Source of the DNA: an uncultured Dorea sp.
GTDB lineage: Bacteria; Bacillota; Clostridia; Lachnospirales; Lachnospiraceae
Length of the DNA: 64,000 bases
Direction of reading: 5' to 3'
NCBI RefSeq assembly: GCF_934294775.1
Contig: NZ_CAKRAH010000012.1
Coordinates: 1 to 64,000, forward strand
This document shows positions 43,054 through 51,417 of this stretch, piece after piece. Each line of letters starts with the position of its first letter. Position 1 is the first letter of the stretch. A program made the translations under genes and the position numbers. Under the pieces are notes generated by a model that was not told the DNA's origin, did no database searches, and saw only the letters and a list, made by a program, of their open reading frames with translations.

Positions 43054-43863
43054 TTACCATATATGTATGTTCACTTCCCGGCAGTCAATCGTTACCGGCT
43101 CCTGTTCAAACGGAGTAATCGCAATAAGCGCCTCAGCTTCCGTCACTGGCACTTTCACATTTTTCATATAAGAAAATATATCTGTTGGCAGATAAAAAGC
43201 ATTTTCCTCTTTTTTTGCCTGAACCCATCCCGTGCTCCTGCGGTACCAGATAACTCCTGGATCCATATCCTCTTTTGCCTTTAATACAAACCAGCTGATA
43301 CCTTTTTCAATTTTTAATATTCCCTTGCTTTGGAATTTTTCATCTTCCCCGGCCAGCAGTCTTGGATTTCTTCGTTCCGGCTGATAGATACCAAGTAGGA
43401 TTTCAAATGTTCCTTCTCCAAATACATTGTACATATCCATCCCCTTATAACTGCGGTCATATACATCTCCGTATTTTAAGAATCCATCTATCCCTTCCAG
43501 TGCCTTCTGGCTGATCACATGTTCAATCCTGCACGCATCCTCCTGGGCCTCTTCCTGTTCCATTCCACTGACCATCTGGAAAAATTGTGTCAATTTTTCA
43601 TGTCGTTCGAGGCAATCCATGCCTTCCATTTTTCCTAATTCTGTCAGAATCAGTCTTCCTGTTTTTTTCTCTTCTTCCACATATCCTGACAACTTCAATT
43701 CCCTTACCAACGCATTGGTCTCCCGCATGGAAAAACCTTTTTCTGTGGCATATTCTGCCACTGTCAATTCTTCGCCCTGCCGGTAGATCTGATAAAGATG
43801 TTCCAGAAGATCCTCTCTTTTTTCTTTCTGGTTGTCTACTTCTGATGCTTTTCTTCTCCCCAT
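43054..43863 (-). CDS. DtxR-family metalloregulator with extra C-terminal domain
   Basis: The 269-residue protein has an N-terminal winged helix (LLEHLYQIYRQGEELTVAEY, ATEKGFSMRETNALVRELKL, SGYVEEEKKTGRLILTELGK) and the DtxR/MntR dimerisation and metal segment (LERHEKLTQFFQMVSGMEQE, EAQEDACRIEHVISQKALEG). Cys-Arg-Ile-Glu-His matches the Cys102/Glu105/His106 ligands of DtxR. The C-terminal about 130 residues are not an SH3 domain but a domain shared with the neighbour, ending NVKVPVTEAEALIAITPFEQ. Iron or manganese should act as co-repressor. A palindrome overlaps its promoter. Confidence 0.8.
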   Translation of the reverse strand: MGRRKASEVDNQKEKREDLLEHLYQIYRQGEELTVAEYATEKGFSMRETNALVRELKLSGYVEEEKKTGRLILTELGKMEGMDCLERHEKLTQFFQMVSGMEQEEAQEDACRIEHVISQKALEGIDGFLKYGDVYDRSYKGMDMYNVFGEGTFEILLGIYQPERRNPRLLAGEDEKFQSKGILKIEKGISWFVLKAKEDMDPGVIWYRRSTGWVQAKKEENAFYLPTDIFSYMKNVKVPVTEAEALIAITPFEQEPVTIDCREVNIHIW

Positions 43864-43898
43864 AATCTGCCTCCGGTTTTACATATTTTCAGACATAC

Positions 43899-43956
43899 TT
43901 TAGTTAGTTTAAACTTACTTCTCTGTATTATATCCACGATATTTTTCTTTTGTCAA
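43899..43956 (-). promoter_or_regulatory. Consensus promoter with DtxR-like palindromic operator
   Basis: On the minus strand TTGACA (43956-43951), 18 bases and TATAAT (43932-43927) form a near-perfect promoter. Directly downstream, at the expected start point, lies AGTAAGTTTAAACTAACT (43902-43919), a palindrome with 8 of 9 paired positions that resembles iron-regulator boxes of the DtxR/IdeR type. Autoregulation by the DtxR-like protein is expected. Confidence 0.65.
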
Positions 43957-44000
43957 CCGGATGAAAGCAAAATATACCGTAAAGTCGGACATATAGATTT

Positions 44001-44055
44001 CTGAAATGATATTTCAGATACACTCCAACCGTTTCTTTCAAGGGGTGTCTTTTTA
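44001..44055 (+). terminator. Plus-strand terminator in a gene-less gap
   Basis: CTGAAATGATATTTCAG (44001-44017) is a palindrome, followed by ACACTCC (44020-44026) pairing with GGGGTGT (44042-44048) and a T-run. It also lies just after the glycosyltransferase stop on the minus strand, so the direction is uncertain. The rest of 43957-44082 shows no gene. Confidence 0.5.
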
Positions 44056-44082
44056 TTTATTCTGCTTTACAAGAATTTTCTA

Positions 44083-45099
44083 CTAATTAAATCCAATCAG
44101 ACGTCTTGCAACTGTATATGCAAGTGATGATATCTTACGACCGGATTTTCCAGGAATATTCATTGTCTGTCCGAGAATTCCATAACGGATTCTCATGAAA
44201 CTTCTTAAATCTTTCTTCTTCAAATACTGCCAGAGTTCCTTCTTCTTCGCCAGATTCTCTTTATCTTTTGAACGGATACACAGAATAGAAGATACCGTCA
44301 TCATAATCGCAAGGTAATTCAACATATATTGTCTTAACTTCTTACTTCCGATATCTTTGATCTGGTACATATCGATCATTGTCTTCGTAACAAAGATCTG
44401 CTGATCCAGTCTCTTAATCATGACTTTTTCATTCACCGACTGATCTTCTCTTCCGATAAAGTAACGGTAAAGATCCACATCCATATAATAGATCTTACGC
44501 ACATGTGGCAATGGATAATATACATAGATGTTATCTACATAAAATGTATGCTTTGGCAGTTGCAGCTGAATCAGCTTCAGCATATCCGTACGATAGATAA
44601 CAGAATGCATCAGGATATACTGATCCAGATGGAAATGTCCCATATCATCCCAGCGGAAAATCTCATCCTGTGGCAGTACATTACGGTAGTGAATGACTTT
44701 TTTATGCGTTGCTCCAACCTTTTCATATACATAGTTAGCAATCAGCATGTCCAGTTCTACTTCATCCTCTTCCATATGACGTAAAACATCTAATATTTTA
44801 TGAAGTGCCTCTTCATCTACCCAGTCATCACTATCTACAACTTTAAAATACTTTCCTGTTGCATGTGTAAGTCCTGAGTTTACGGCATCTCCATGTCCAC
44901 CGTTTTCCTTATCCACAACTTTTATGATTGTTGGATATTTTTCCATATATTCATGAGCAATCTCTGATGTTCTGTCTTTTGATCCGTCATTTACGATAAT
45001 GATCTCTACATCTTCTCCACCTGGAAGAATGCTTTCTATCGCATGCGCCATATAATCCTGCGAATTATAGCACGGAATGGCAAAAGAAATATATTTCAT
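44083..45099 (-). CDS. Family 2 glycosyltransferase
   Basis: The 338-residue protein has a GT-A domain: YISFAIPCYNSQDYMAHAIE, DVEIIIVNDGSKDRTSEIAH, VDKENGGHGDAVNSGLTHAT and the metal-binding DSDDWVDEEALHKIL. A helical C-terminal part follows with no clear membrane helix. It transfers a sugar from a nucleotide donor to a cell-surface acceptor; the specificity is unknown. GAGGAG precedes the ATG. It stands alone with its own promoter. Confidence 0.9.
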   Translation of the reverse strand: MKYISFAIPCYNSQDYMAHAIESILPGGEDVEIIIVNDGSKDRTSEIAHEYMEKYPTIIKVVDKENGGHGDAVNSGLTHATGKYFKVVDSDDWVDEEALHKILDVLRHMEEDEVELDMLIANYVYEKVGATHKKVIHYRNVLPQDEIFRWDDMGHFHLDQYILMHSVIYRTDMLKLIQLQLPKHTFYVDNIYVYYPLPHVRKIYYMDVDLYRYFIGREDQSVNEKVMIKRLDQQIFVTKTMIDMYQIKDIGSKKLRQYMLNYLAIMMTVSSILCIRSKDKENLAKKKELWQYLKKKDLRSFMRIRYGILGQTMNIPGKSGRKISSLAYTVARRLIGFN

Positions 45100-45137
45100 T
45101 CTTTTTTCTCCTCTTTCTTTAAACTTGACTTCTTTTT

Positions 45138-45166
45138 AGTATAATCCATTTCGCGCTATTTTCCAA
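45138..45166 (-). promoter_or_regulatory. Promoter of the glycosyltransferase gene
   Basis: On the minus strand TTGGAA (45166-45161), a 17-base spacer and TATACT (45143-45138) lie 39 bases before the ATG. Confidence 0.6.
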
Positions 45167-45249
45167 CAAAATCTTTGTAAACCCCCTTGTTCACAATTTG
45201 TTCATTTATCTTTCAAAATTCCTTCACTTCTTTAACATTCTTTCTTCAT

Positions 45250-45491
45250 AGGTATTGCCTATACTATAACCATCAGATAAATACAAAAGACGTTATCTAG
45301 TATGTAAATACTATTTGGAATAAACTTTTTCATAATACATGCCGGGAATTGCGGAAGCGGTTACCCGGCATCCTCCCTTCCTAAAGGATTTTTTTGAGGA
45401 TGTTTTTCATCCTTTTCACTACCTGCTTTTGCAAGATGCATCAGCATTTATCATGAATTTTATCAGGGCTGCCTCGGCAGCCCTCTTTTTT
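45250..45491 (+). ncRNA. Candidate small RNA with several hairpins and a strong terminator
   Basis: No gene fits the 45100-45556 gap, but the plus strand has an ordered set of hairpins: AGATAA/TTATCT near 45277, AGTAT-GTAA-ATACT near 45299, TGCCGGG/CCCGGCA (about 45339-45369), and the mutually exclusive CATCCTC / GAGGATG / CATCC near 45369-45412. It ends in AGGGCTGCC-TC-GGCAGCCCT (45465-45484) with a seven-base T-run. The terminator lacks a T-run on the minus strand, so it serves a plus-strand transcript. The 5' end and promoter are not fixed. The family is not recognised. Confidence 0.45.
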
Positions 45492-45556
45492 ACCAGCATA
45501 TAGTCTCAAAGAACTGCCTGTGACAGATCCTTATGACAATTCCTGCACATTCCAAT

Positions 45557-47746
45557 CTACTTTCTAAATTTTTTCATGAGATTTTTCAAGTATTCCTTTT
45601 TCCGGTATCCAATTATACAAACAGTGCTTCCTATCACCAAATCACCTGTTATCTTCCATAAAAGATATCCACCTTCTGTCTCTTTTTCATCATTGATATC
45701 CCCTTTTGAGACATCTTTATCTCCATCTTTTCCACCGAAAAATGTCCGTTTTACAGGGTCTATGATTTTTTGCAGTATGGATTTTTCCGCCCCGATCCGA
45801 AAGCTTACTCTTGAAACAGTTTCATTTTGTGCCAGATCTTTTGCCCGTACTTCAATTTCATATTCTTTTTCTTCATCCAGTTTGCATTCATAACTGTCTG
45901 TGTTCTTCTTTTTTAATTTTTGTTCCTTTCCATTAATCTTTACTGCTTCTATATAATCTTCTTTTTTCTCTGTCTGTATCTTCACTGTCCGCTCTTTTTC
46001 GTATGTTTCACCCTCTGCTACATTTTCAAACCGGATTACCGGTGGTGTATGGTCTATGACAAACTTTGCTTTTGCCTCACCTGTATTTCCTGCTGCATCT
46101 TCTGCGCTTACACGCAAGGTATGGGTTCCTTCTTTTTCGATCTTTTCTCCCGGCTTATACAGTTCATCATCTAACTGCATCAGGTATGTATAACTGGTAA
46201 AATCCTGTATCCATTCTCCGGACTCGTACTGCCACTGGAACTCCTTCATATATTTTCCATCCAGTTCTTCTATATGCATGATGACTGGATTATCTTTGTC
46301 TATGATCACCTGCTTTTCCGTCTTACTTTGATTTCCGGCCATGTCTTCTGCCAGAACCTGAAGCTTATAGATTCCGTTTTTTGACAGTGTCTGGCTGCCT
46401 GACTTTTCTTTTCCATTCTCTTCCCATTTTGTGATATTCTGCTGTGTGGTATTCCCTTTTTCATCTTCGTGACTGGTTCCTGCCTGCAATTCTTTCATAC
46501 GGTTTTCTTCTTTTGCACGGTATATAACATTCACCGGTTTACTCGTAATCAGATAGTCCTGAATTCCTTCTATTGTAGTTACCGGCAGCTTCTTATCAAG
46601 ACAAACCCGGTCCGCCAGCTCTGTACGGTTTCCTGCATGGTCTGTTACGATTACATGAACCAATACTCCTTGTCCGCTATTTGCCTCTTCTGTAATCTGA
46701 AACTGTGCTGTAGAATTTTCCGTCCGTCCAACCAATTTATCCCCTATCTTGCACTGTATCTCTGCAATCTGGCTTCCTCTCGCACCATCATCTGCCTCTA
46801 CCGATAACGGTACATCCTCCGGATACCATGCCCGAAATCCTTGTGGAACACTTATTTTTACTTTTGGATTCAGCATATCCATATCAAATTCCTGTCTGCT
46901 TTCCGATTCTCCTATCACCTGTCCATTCGCATCTTCCATCCACACTTTCAGAATATTCTTTCCTTCCATAAAGCGGTCCGAAACACTGTATTCTGTTCCT
47001 GCTTTATCTAATATCCCTTCCTGTTTATCTCCAACTCCGTTCACTGTCCGGTATTTTGTAATGCCATTCGGACTTATATGCTTAAGACTGACCTGTGGTT
47101 TTTTTATATAATATCCGTTTTTTCCATCCGGTTCGTTATATGATATCTGATATAGTTCTACTTCTTCTACCTGCTTGATAATTTCATTCGAAACAAAGGT
47201 GAGATCATCATCTTCTTCATTCTCTCCTTCATCTGCTTCTTCATTTTCTTCTTGATCTTGATTTTTATCTGTTTCTTCTATATCCTCTCTATCGTTTTTC
47301 TCATCATCTTTTTCTTTTTCTGTTTCATCTTCTTTTTTCTCATTATCTTTTTCTTTCTCTGTTTCACCTTCTTTTTTCTTATCTTCCGGTTCTTCCCCAC
47401 TTCCATTCTCTTTCTTATCTATCGCATCCCCTGCATTTGTTTCTTCTTTTTCATCGATTTCTTCCCGTCCCATTATTCTTATTTTTTTATTCTTTTTTTC
47501 TACATTCTTTTGCTTTGCTTTTTTATTTTCTATGTTTTTTATAGTCCTCTTTTTACCTTCTGCCTGCGCCTGATCTGCTGTTTTCTGTTGTCTGTTCTGC
47601 GTCTTTCCTGTATTATTCTTTTTTGCCGATATATTTTTTGCGAATACTTCTGTTGCTTCTCCCAGATGCGCACCCATCTTCAGACTTGTTCCTGTCATAA
47701 CTACAAGTAACATAATCATGATATATCTTTTTATCTTCCTACCCAT
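45557..47746 (-). CDS. Large surface-anchored protein with charged stalk and Ig-like repeats
   Basis: The 729-residue protein has a signal peptide (residues about 8-36, IMIMLLVVMTGTSLKMGAHL), a very Lys/Glu/Asp-rich region to about residue 185 with repeated EKEKDNEKKEDET-type units, then Ig-like beta domains with recurring DxAGN motifs (VTDHAGNRTELADRV, LAEDMAGNQSKTEKQVIIDK, SAEDAAGNTGEAKAKFVIDH). A C-terminal membrane helix (ITGDLVIGSTVCIIGY) and basic tail follow. D-x-A-G-N repeats are typical of cell-wall adhesin stalks. The gene overlaps the pseudokinase gene by 16 bases. Function is unknown. Confidence 0.75.
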   Translation of the reverse strand: MGRKIKRYIMIMLLVVMTGTSLKMGAHLGEATEVFAKNISAKKNNTGKTQNRQQKTADQAQAEGKKRTIKNIENKKAKQKNVEKKNKKIRIMGREEIDEKEETNAGDAIDKKENGSGEEPEDKKKEGETEKEKDNEKKEDETEKEKDDEKNDREDIEETDKNQDQEENEEADEGENEEDDDLTFVSNEIIKQVEEVELYQISYNEPDGKNGYYIKKPQVSLKHISPNGITKYRTVNGVGDKQEGILDKAGTEYSVSDRFMEGKNILKVWMEDANGQVIGESESRQEFDMDMLNPKVKISVPQGFRAWYPEDVPLSVEADDGARGSQIAEIQCKIGDKLVGRTENSTAQFQITEEANSGQGVLVHVIVTDHAGNRTELADRVCLDKKLPVTTIEGIQDYLITSKPVNVIYRAKEENRMKELQAGTSHEDEKGNTTQQNITKWEENGKEKSGSQTLSKNGIYKLQVLAEDMAGNQSKTEKQVIIDKDNPVIMHIEELDGKYMKEFQWQYESGEWIQDFTSYTYLMQLDDELYKPGEKIEKEGTHTLRVSAEDAAGNTGEAKAKFVIDHTPPVIRFENVAEGETYEKERTVKIQTEKKEDYIEAVKINGKEQKLKKKNTDSYECKLDEEKEYEIEVRAKDLAQNETVSRVSFRIGAEKSILQKIIDPVKRTFFGGKDGDKDVSKGDINDEKETEGGYLLWKITGDLVIGSTVCIIGYRKKEYLKNLMKKFRK

Positions 47747-49299
47747 ACTTCTTCACCTTCTCTTCGAATCTCATATTCTTTCTGTAGTTTTTTAAATTCT
47801 TCTGTCTCTGATAATCCCGGATACTCTGTCAAATATCCTTTTATCACCTGTGCACATTCTTCTCTGCTGATGGATGTATCTGCACACAGTATTCTGATAT
47901 AAAGTAATTTCAGTTCTTCCGATTCCTTCAGTTCATTCATTCCCTGTCTGCATATCTCTCCTGCCATATCTTTCCGTCCACTTTTTTCATACAATAACAC
48001 CATTTTTTTGTACAACTGCTCACGCAATTTTGAATCCGGTTCCAATTGCAGCAGATCTGTATAGACTTCTGCCGCTTTTTCTCTTTCTCCTTTTTTCTCA
48101 TATGCTGCTGCCTCGTACTTTCTTAATTCTTTCTCCGCTTCTTTATCAAGATGCTTATTAGCCATTCCATTATTGCCCTGTTCTTTATTCACCAACCGTA
48201 GGACTTCATCTGCGCCTTTTTTCCCGTTCATAAGTCCATATCCTCTTATCAGACATCTCAGATATTTCACCTGCTGCTCTTTTTTCTCCGGTTTGTTATC
48301 TGCTAACCAGTTTTCTAACTCCTGCATTCCTTTTTGATATCTTGTTCCGCTTACAGTCATCTCATGTTCTTTGTAAGATGCAATCAGTATCCCCAGATTT
48401 TCTGCTATTTTGCTATCTTTCATTTTTTTCAGATATTTCATGCTCTTATCTGCATCCCCCACATCCAGGAAATATGCCATTGCAAGCTCTATATATGCCT
48501 GATCCGGATTATTGTTTCCGGTAGACCTGCCTGCCCCTCCTATTCCTTTACCGGCATTTTTTCCCGTCTTCTGATCAGTTTTTTCCACCAATACCTTACT
48601 TACTTGTACACTTTTTCTCCTTTCCAGCGTCTGCCAGAAAAGATATCCACCCGCCAGTAATACGAGACTGGCTATTATGCACAATTTCTTCAGAGATTTT
48701 CTCTTCCGTGATGAATTCTGTCTTTTTTCTTTCTCTTTATATGTTGGAATTTGTTTTTGAATATCTGATATACTTGAATAATTGGAAGACTGGTTGCCCA
48801 GTGCTTTTGATATTATTTTCTTCAGACGGATCTCTTCCCGTCTGCTAAGATGCGGCTCTGGTTCTGTAGAAGCCAGAATATACTGAAATGTTCTCCCTAA
48901 CCCATAAATATCCAGTTCCATACTGACATGCTGGTAGTATTTTTCATCTGACGGAAGGAAATATTCCCTGATATCTCTTCTTTGCATAAAACGGATATGT
49001 TCCTTTCCATCTTCTGATTTCATATCCAGATAATAAATCCTTCCGTCATCTGCCCGGATCATACTATAGGGATTCACATACTGATAACAGGGATTCCCCC
49101 TGCAACGGTGAATCAATTCCAGCTGTCTGGTAATCTCTCTTAAGATCTCATATAATTCTGATTTTTCCAGCGCCGGGTGATATTTTAAATATTTTACAAG
49201 TGTTTTCCCCTCTACATTTTCTGAACTGATATAACAGCTTTTTCCATGTTCGATCAACCGCAATACATCATAACTTGTTTTCTTCGATACTTCTGTCAT
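47731..49299 (-). CDS. Membrane pseudokinase with extracytoplasmic TPR domain
   Basis: The 522-residue protein has an N-terminal protein-kinase-like domain without catalytic residues: where HRD and DFG are expected it reads CYQYVNPYSMIRADD and RIYYLDMKSEDG, and no GxGxxG loop or VAIK Lys is seen. One membrane helix follows (LKKLCIIASLVLLAGGYLFW, about residues 205-224), then about 290 residues of TPR-like helix pairs (AYIELAMAYFLDVGDADKSM, KAAEVYTDLLQLEPDSKLRE). The order pseudokinase-TM-extracellular helices recalls EssB/YukC of type VII secretion, but no other T7SS gene is near. AGAGGTGG precedes the ATG. Confidence 0.75.
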   Translation of the reverse strand: MTEVSKKTSYDVLRLIEHGKSCYISSENVEGKTLVKYLKYHPALEKSELYEILREITRQLELIHRCRGNPCYQYVNPYSMIRADDGRIYYLDMKSEDGKEHIRFMQRRDIREYFLPSDEKYYQHVSMELDIYGLGRTFQYILASTEPEPHLSRREEIRLKKIISKALGNQSSNYSSISDIQKQIPTYKEKEKRQNSSRKRKSLKKLCIIASLVLLAGGYLFWQTLERRKSVQVSKVLVEKTDQKTGKNAGKGIGGAGRSTGNNNPDQAYIELAMAYFLDVGDADKSMKYLKKMKDSKIAENLGILIASYKEHEMTVSGTRYQKGMQELENWLADNKPEKKEQQVKYLRCLIRGYGLMNGKKGADEVLRLVNKEQGNNGMANKHLDKEAEKELRKYEAAAYEKKGEREKAAEVYTDLLQLEPDSKLREQLYKKMVLLYEKSGRKDMAGEICRQGMNELKESEELKLLYIRILCADTSISREECAQVIKGYLTEYPGLSETEEFKKLQKEYEIRREGEEVWVGR

Positions 49300-49757
49300 G
49301 CTACCACCTCTGTATTTTCCATATAATCCATCCTTTCTTCATCTTCGAATGACTATATCCTGTTGCCATATGTATCACAAACGCTCTGTTTGCTTTTTCT
49401 GTAATCCATCTACCATCGTAGAGGAACGAGAATCCTTGCTATATTTTGTTAAATCAGTTTCATTGTTACGGGATGTTTATTGATTGGTTAATAGATTCTA
49501 TTTTGAATATATAAAGTAAGCCTATATTACTTGATACTTTTCAAAAAAACAAGAGACTTTTTAAGAATTGCAAAATCTTGTGAAAACTGCCAGTATTAAT
49601 ATGTATCTAAAAATGCTTTCCGCAAGATATATGACACACTCTGACCTTCCTGCATAATTTGTCAAAAAAATTCATCCGTAAGTTCTTGTCAGGCAGCTTT
49701 TCCAGCCGTCTGCATTTTGGAACATTACGGATGAATCTTTTACTTTTCTATCATTTC
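49300..49757. other. Intergenic region between the pseudokinase and PFK genes
   Basis: No gene is seen in this 458-base gap. It carries the pseudokinase promoter region near 49400-49500, a possible degenerate dispersed-repeat fragment at about 49612-49645 (CTTTCCGCAAGATATATGAC), and a terminator at the right end. Confidence 0.5.
49663..49740 (-). terminator. Terminator of the PFK gene
   Basis: ATTCATCCGTAA (49670-49681) pairs perfectly with TTACGGATGAAT (49725-49736) and is followed on the minus strand by seven Ts. Confidence 0.85.
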
Positions 49758-51005
49758 TTATCTGTGACTTAATTCCTTCGGTGTATACAGATGTCTCGGG
49801 ATTCCATCTACCATAACCGGTGATACATCTCCCTGGATCAGCGGACGTACATAAGAGATAAATTCACTTGTTACATAGGTTCCTTCTTTATTCACCCAGC
49901 TTCTTGGCACAAGTTTTTCATCATTGGCAATCTTGTGCACATCTTTAACCTCTGTTCCACACTGATATGGATCATCTGAGAGACGTTTTAATACAACCAT
50001 CTTGCCTGTATCGCCCTCATCTGCTGCTTTTACTGCTGCTCCACCTACCTGATATGCTTCCAGGATATCTACCCTGGATGCTGCATGAGACGCTGCTCTT
50101 TGCAGTGTGCTTAATTCAATCGCACGTGTCTTACAGCCAATCTCACCTGCAATATAACTTGCCAGATAAGATGCCGTTCCCGACAACTGCTTATGTCCAA
50201 ATGCATCTACAAAGTCAATGCTGTTCCCCAGTTCACATACATAGGTCCCATCTGCCGTTCTGATACCTTCTGATACCGCAACTACAATCGATGTCTTCTC
50301 CTGCAGCAGCTGTTTGATCTTTTCCCCAAATAACTGCAGATCAAACGGAAGCTCTGGCAAATAAATCAGGTCAGGTCCCTCACAGTCTTCCCCTTTTGAC
50401 AGTGCTGCGGCTCCTGTCAGCCATCCTGCATTACGTCCCATGATCTCTACGATAGATACCACACCTTTTTCGTACTCCAGACAGAAACTGTCACGGATGA
50501 TCTCTTTCATGGATGTACCGATATACTTTGCTGCGCTTCCATATCCCGGTGTGTGATCGGTCAGTGCCAGATCATTATCAATGGTCTTCGGGCATCCGAT
50601 AAACCTGATTGCATGTCCGAATACAATCGCATAATCGGATAATTTCTTGATTGTATCCATGGAATCATTTCCACCAATATAAATAAATGCCTCGATATCC
50701 AGTTTGTCCAGGATTTCAAATATCTTATCATATACTTCCCTGTTCTCATGGATTTCCGGAAGTTTGTACCGGCATGATCCTAAGAATGCAGCCGGTGTCC
50801 GTTTTAATAATTCTGCATCCAGTTCTGTCTTGATATGATCCGAAAGATCAATATATTTTTCCTTTAATAATCCCTGAATTCCATGAAGCATTCCATATAC
50901 TTTCTTTGCCCCACGGTCTTTTGCTGTCCGGTATACACCGGCAAGACTTGCATTGATTGCTGCTGTTGGTCCCCCAGATTGTCCTACAATTACATTTCCT
51001 TTCAT
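49758..51005 (-). CDS. 6-phosphofructokinase, PPi-dependent type
   Basis: The 415-residue protein has VIVGQSGGPTAAINASLAGV, FIYIGGNDSMDTIKKLSDYA, GCPKTIDNDLALTDHTPGYG, EIMGRNAGWLTGAAALSKG and VAVSEGIRTADGTYVCELG. The substitution GGNDS for the ATP-type GGDGS, together with the Lys of PKTIDND, marks pyrophosphate-using enzymes, and the length fits. It phosphorylates fructose-6-P reversibly. AGGAAGG precedes the ATG. It is monocistronic with its own terminator. Confidence 0.88.
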   Translation of the reverse strand: MKGNVIVGQSGGPTAAINASLAGVYRTAKDRGAKKVYGMLHGIQGLLKEKYIDLSDHIKTELDAELLKRTPAAFLGSCRYKLPEIHENREVYDKIFEILDKLDIEAFIYIGGNDSMDTIKKLSDYAIVFGHAIRFIGCPKTIDNDLALTDHTPGYGSAAKYIGTSMKEIIRDSFCLEYEKGVVSIVEIMGRNAGWLTGAAALSKGEDCEGPDLIYLPELPFDLQLFGEKIKQLLQEKTSIVVAVSEGIRTADGTYVCELGNSIDFVDAFGHKQLSGTASYLASYIAGEIGCKTRAIELSTLQRAASHAASRVDILEAYQVGGAAVKAADEGDTGKMVVLKRLSDDPYQCGTEVKDVHKIANDEKLVPRSWVNKEGTYVTSEFISYVRPLIQGDVSPVMVDGIPRHLYTPKELSHR

Positions 51006-51215
51006 TCACTTGTTTCCTTCCTGTTTTATTCACGCCCCATGTTACGGTTCTCTTTAAATTTTCAATTCGGAAATTTCTTACCGGAAGAACTGTAACTGCT
51101 TTCGTCGTTAATATAATATTAGTGTATTTTCACATAAAAGTCTAGCTTTTATTTGTTTTTTTATGCATTTTTACCATTTCATATTAAGATGTCTACATCC
51201 AGAGACTCCGACATC

Positions 51216-51298
51216 ATCACTTCTTCCGAACGTATGACGACAATGCAGAAAACTTGCCACCGGCAACTTTTCTTGCATACTCAGGTATAAAAAAACTC
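51216..51298. repeat. Dispersed intergenic repeat, copy B
   Basis: ACTTCTTCCGAACGTATGAC, then TTGCCACCGGCAACTTTTCT and TTGCATACTCAGGTATAAAA follow the same order as copy A. The hairpin TTGCC-ACC-GGCAA here corresponds to CTGCC-GCT-GGCAG in copy A, a compensated pair change. Confidence 0.6.
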
Positions 51299-51352
51299 TT
51301 ACTTCCCATCTTTTGTAATCTCTACATTATATGAGAAATAAGAGTTTTTATT
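51288..51352 (-). terminator. Terminator of the cbiK operon
   Basis: AAAAACTCTTA (51291-51301) pairs with TAAGAGTTTTT (51339-51349); the minus strand continues in Ts. It lies about 70 bases after the stop of the small lipoprotein gene. Confidence 0.8.
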
Positions 51353-51417
51353 CATATTTTACTTATCTTAAAGCGTGTCTTAAACAGGTTTTCTACAAGA
51401 CGTATGACACAATTCGT

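Noticed and set aside
45350..45420. Tiny minus-strand peptides (for example MKNILKKIL) in the 45.3 kb gap
   Set aside because: Nine to thirteen codons with weak context; the plus-strand hairpins explain the sequence better.
47731..49299. Type VII secretion locus around an EssB-like protein
   Set aside because: No EssC ATPase, WXG100 protein, EsaA or toxin gene occurs in the neighbourhood; only the domain layout is similar.
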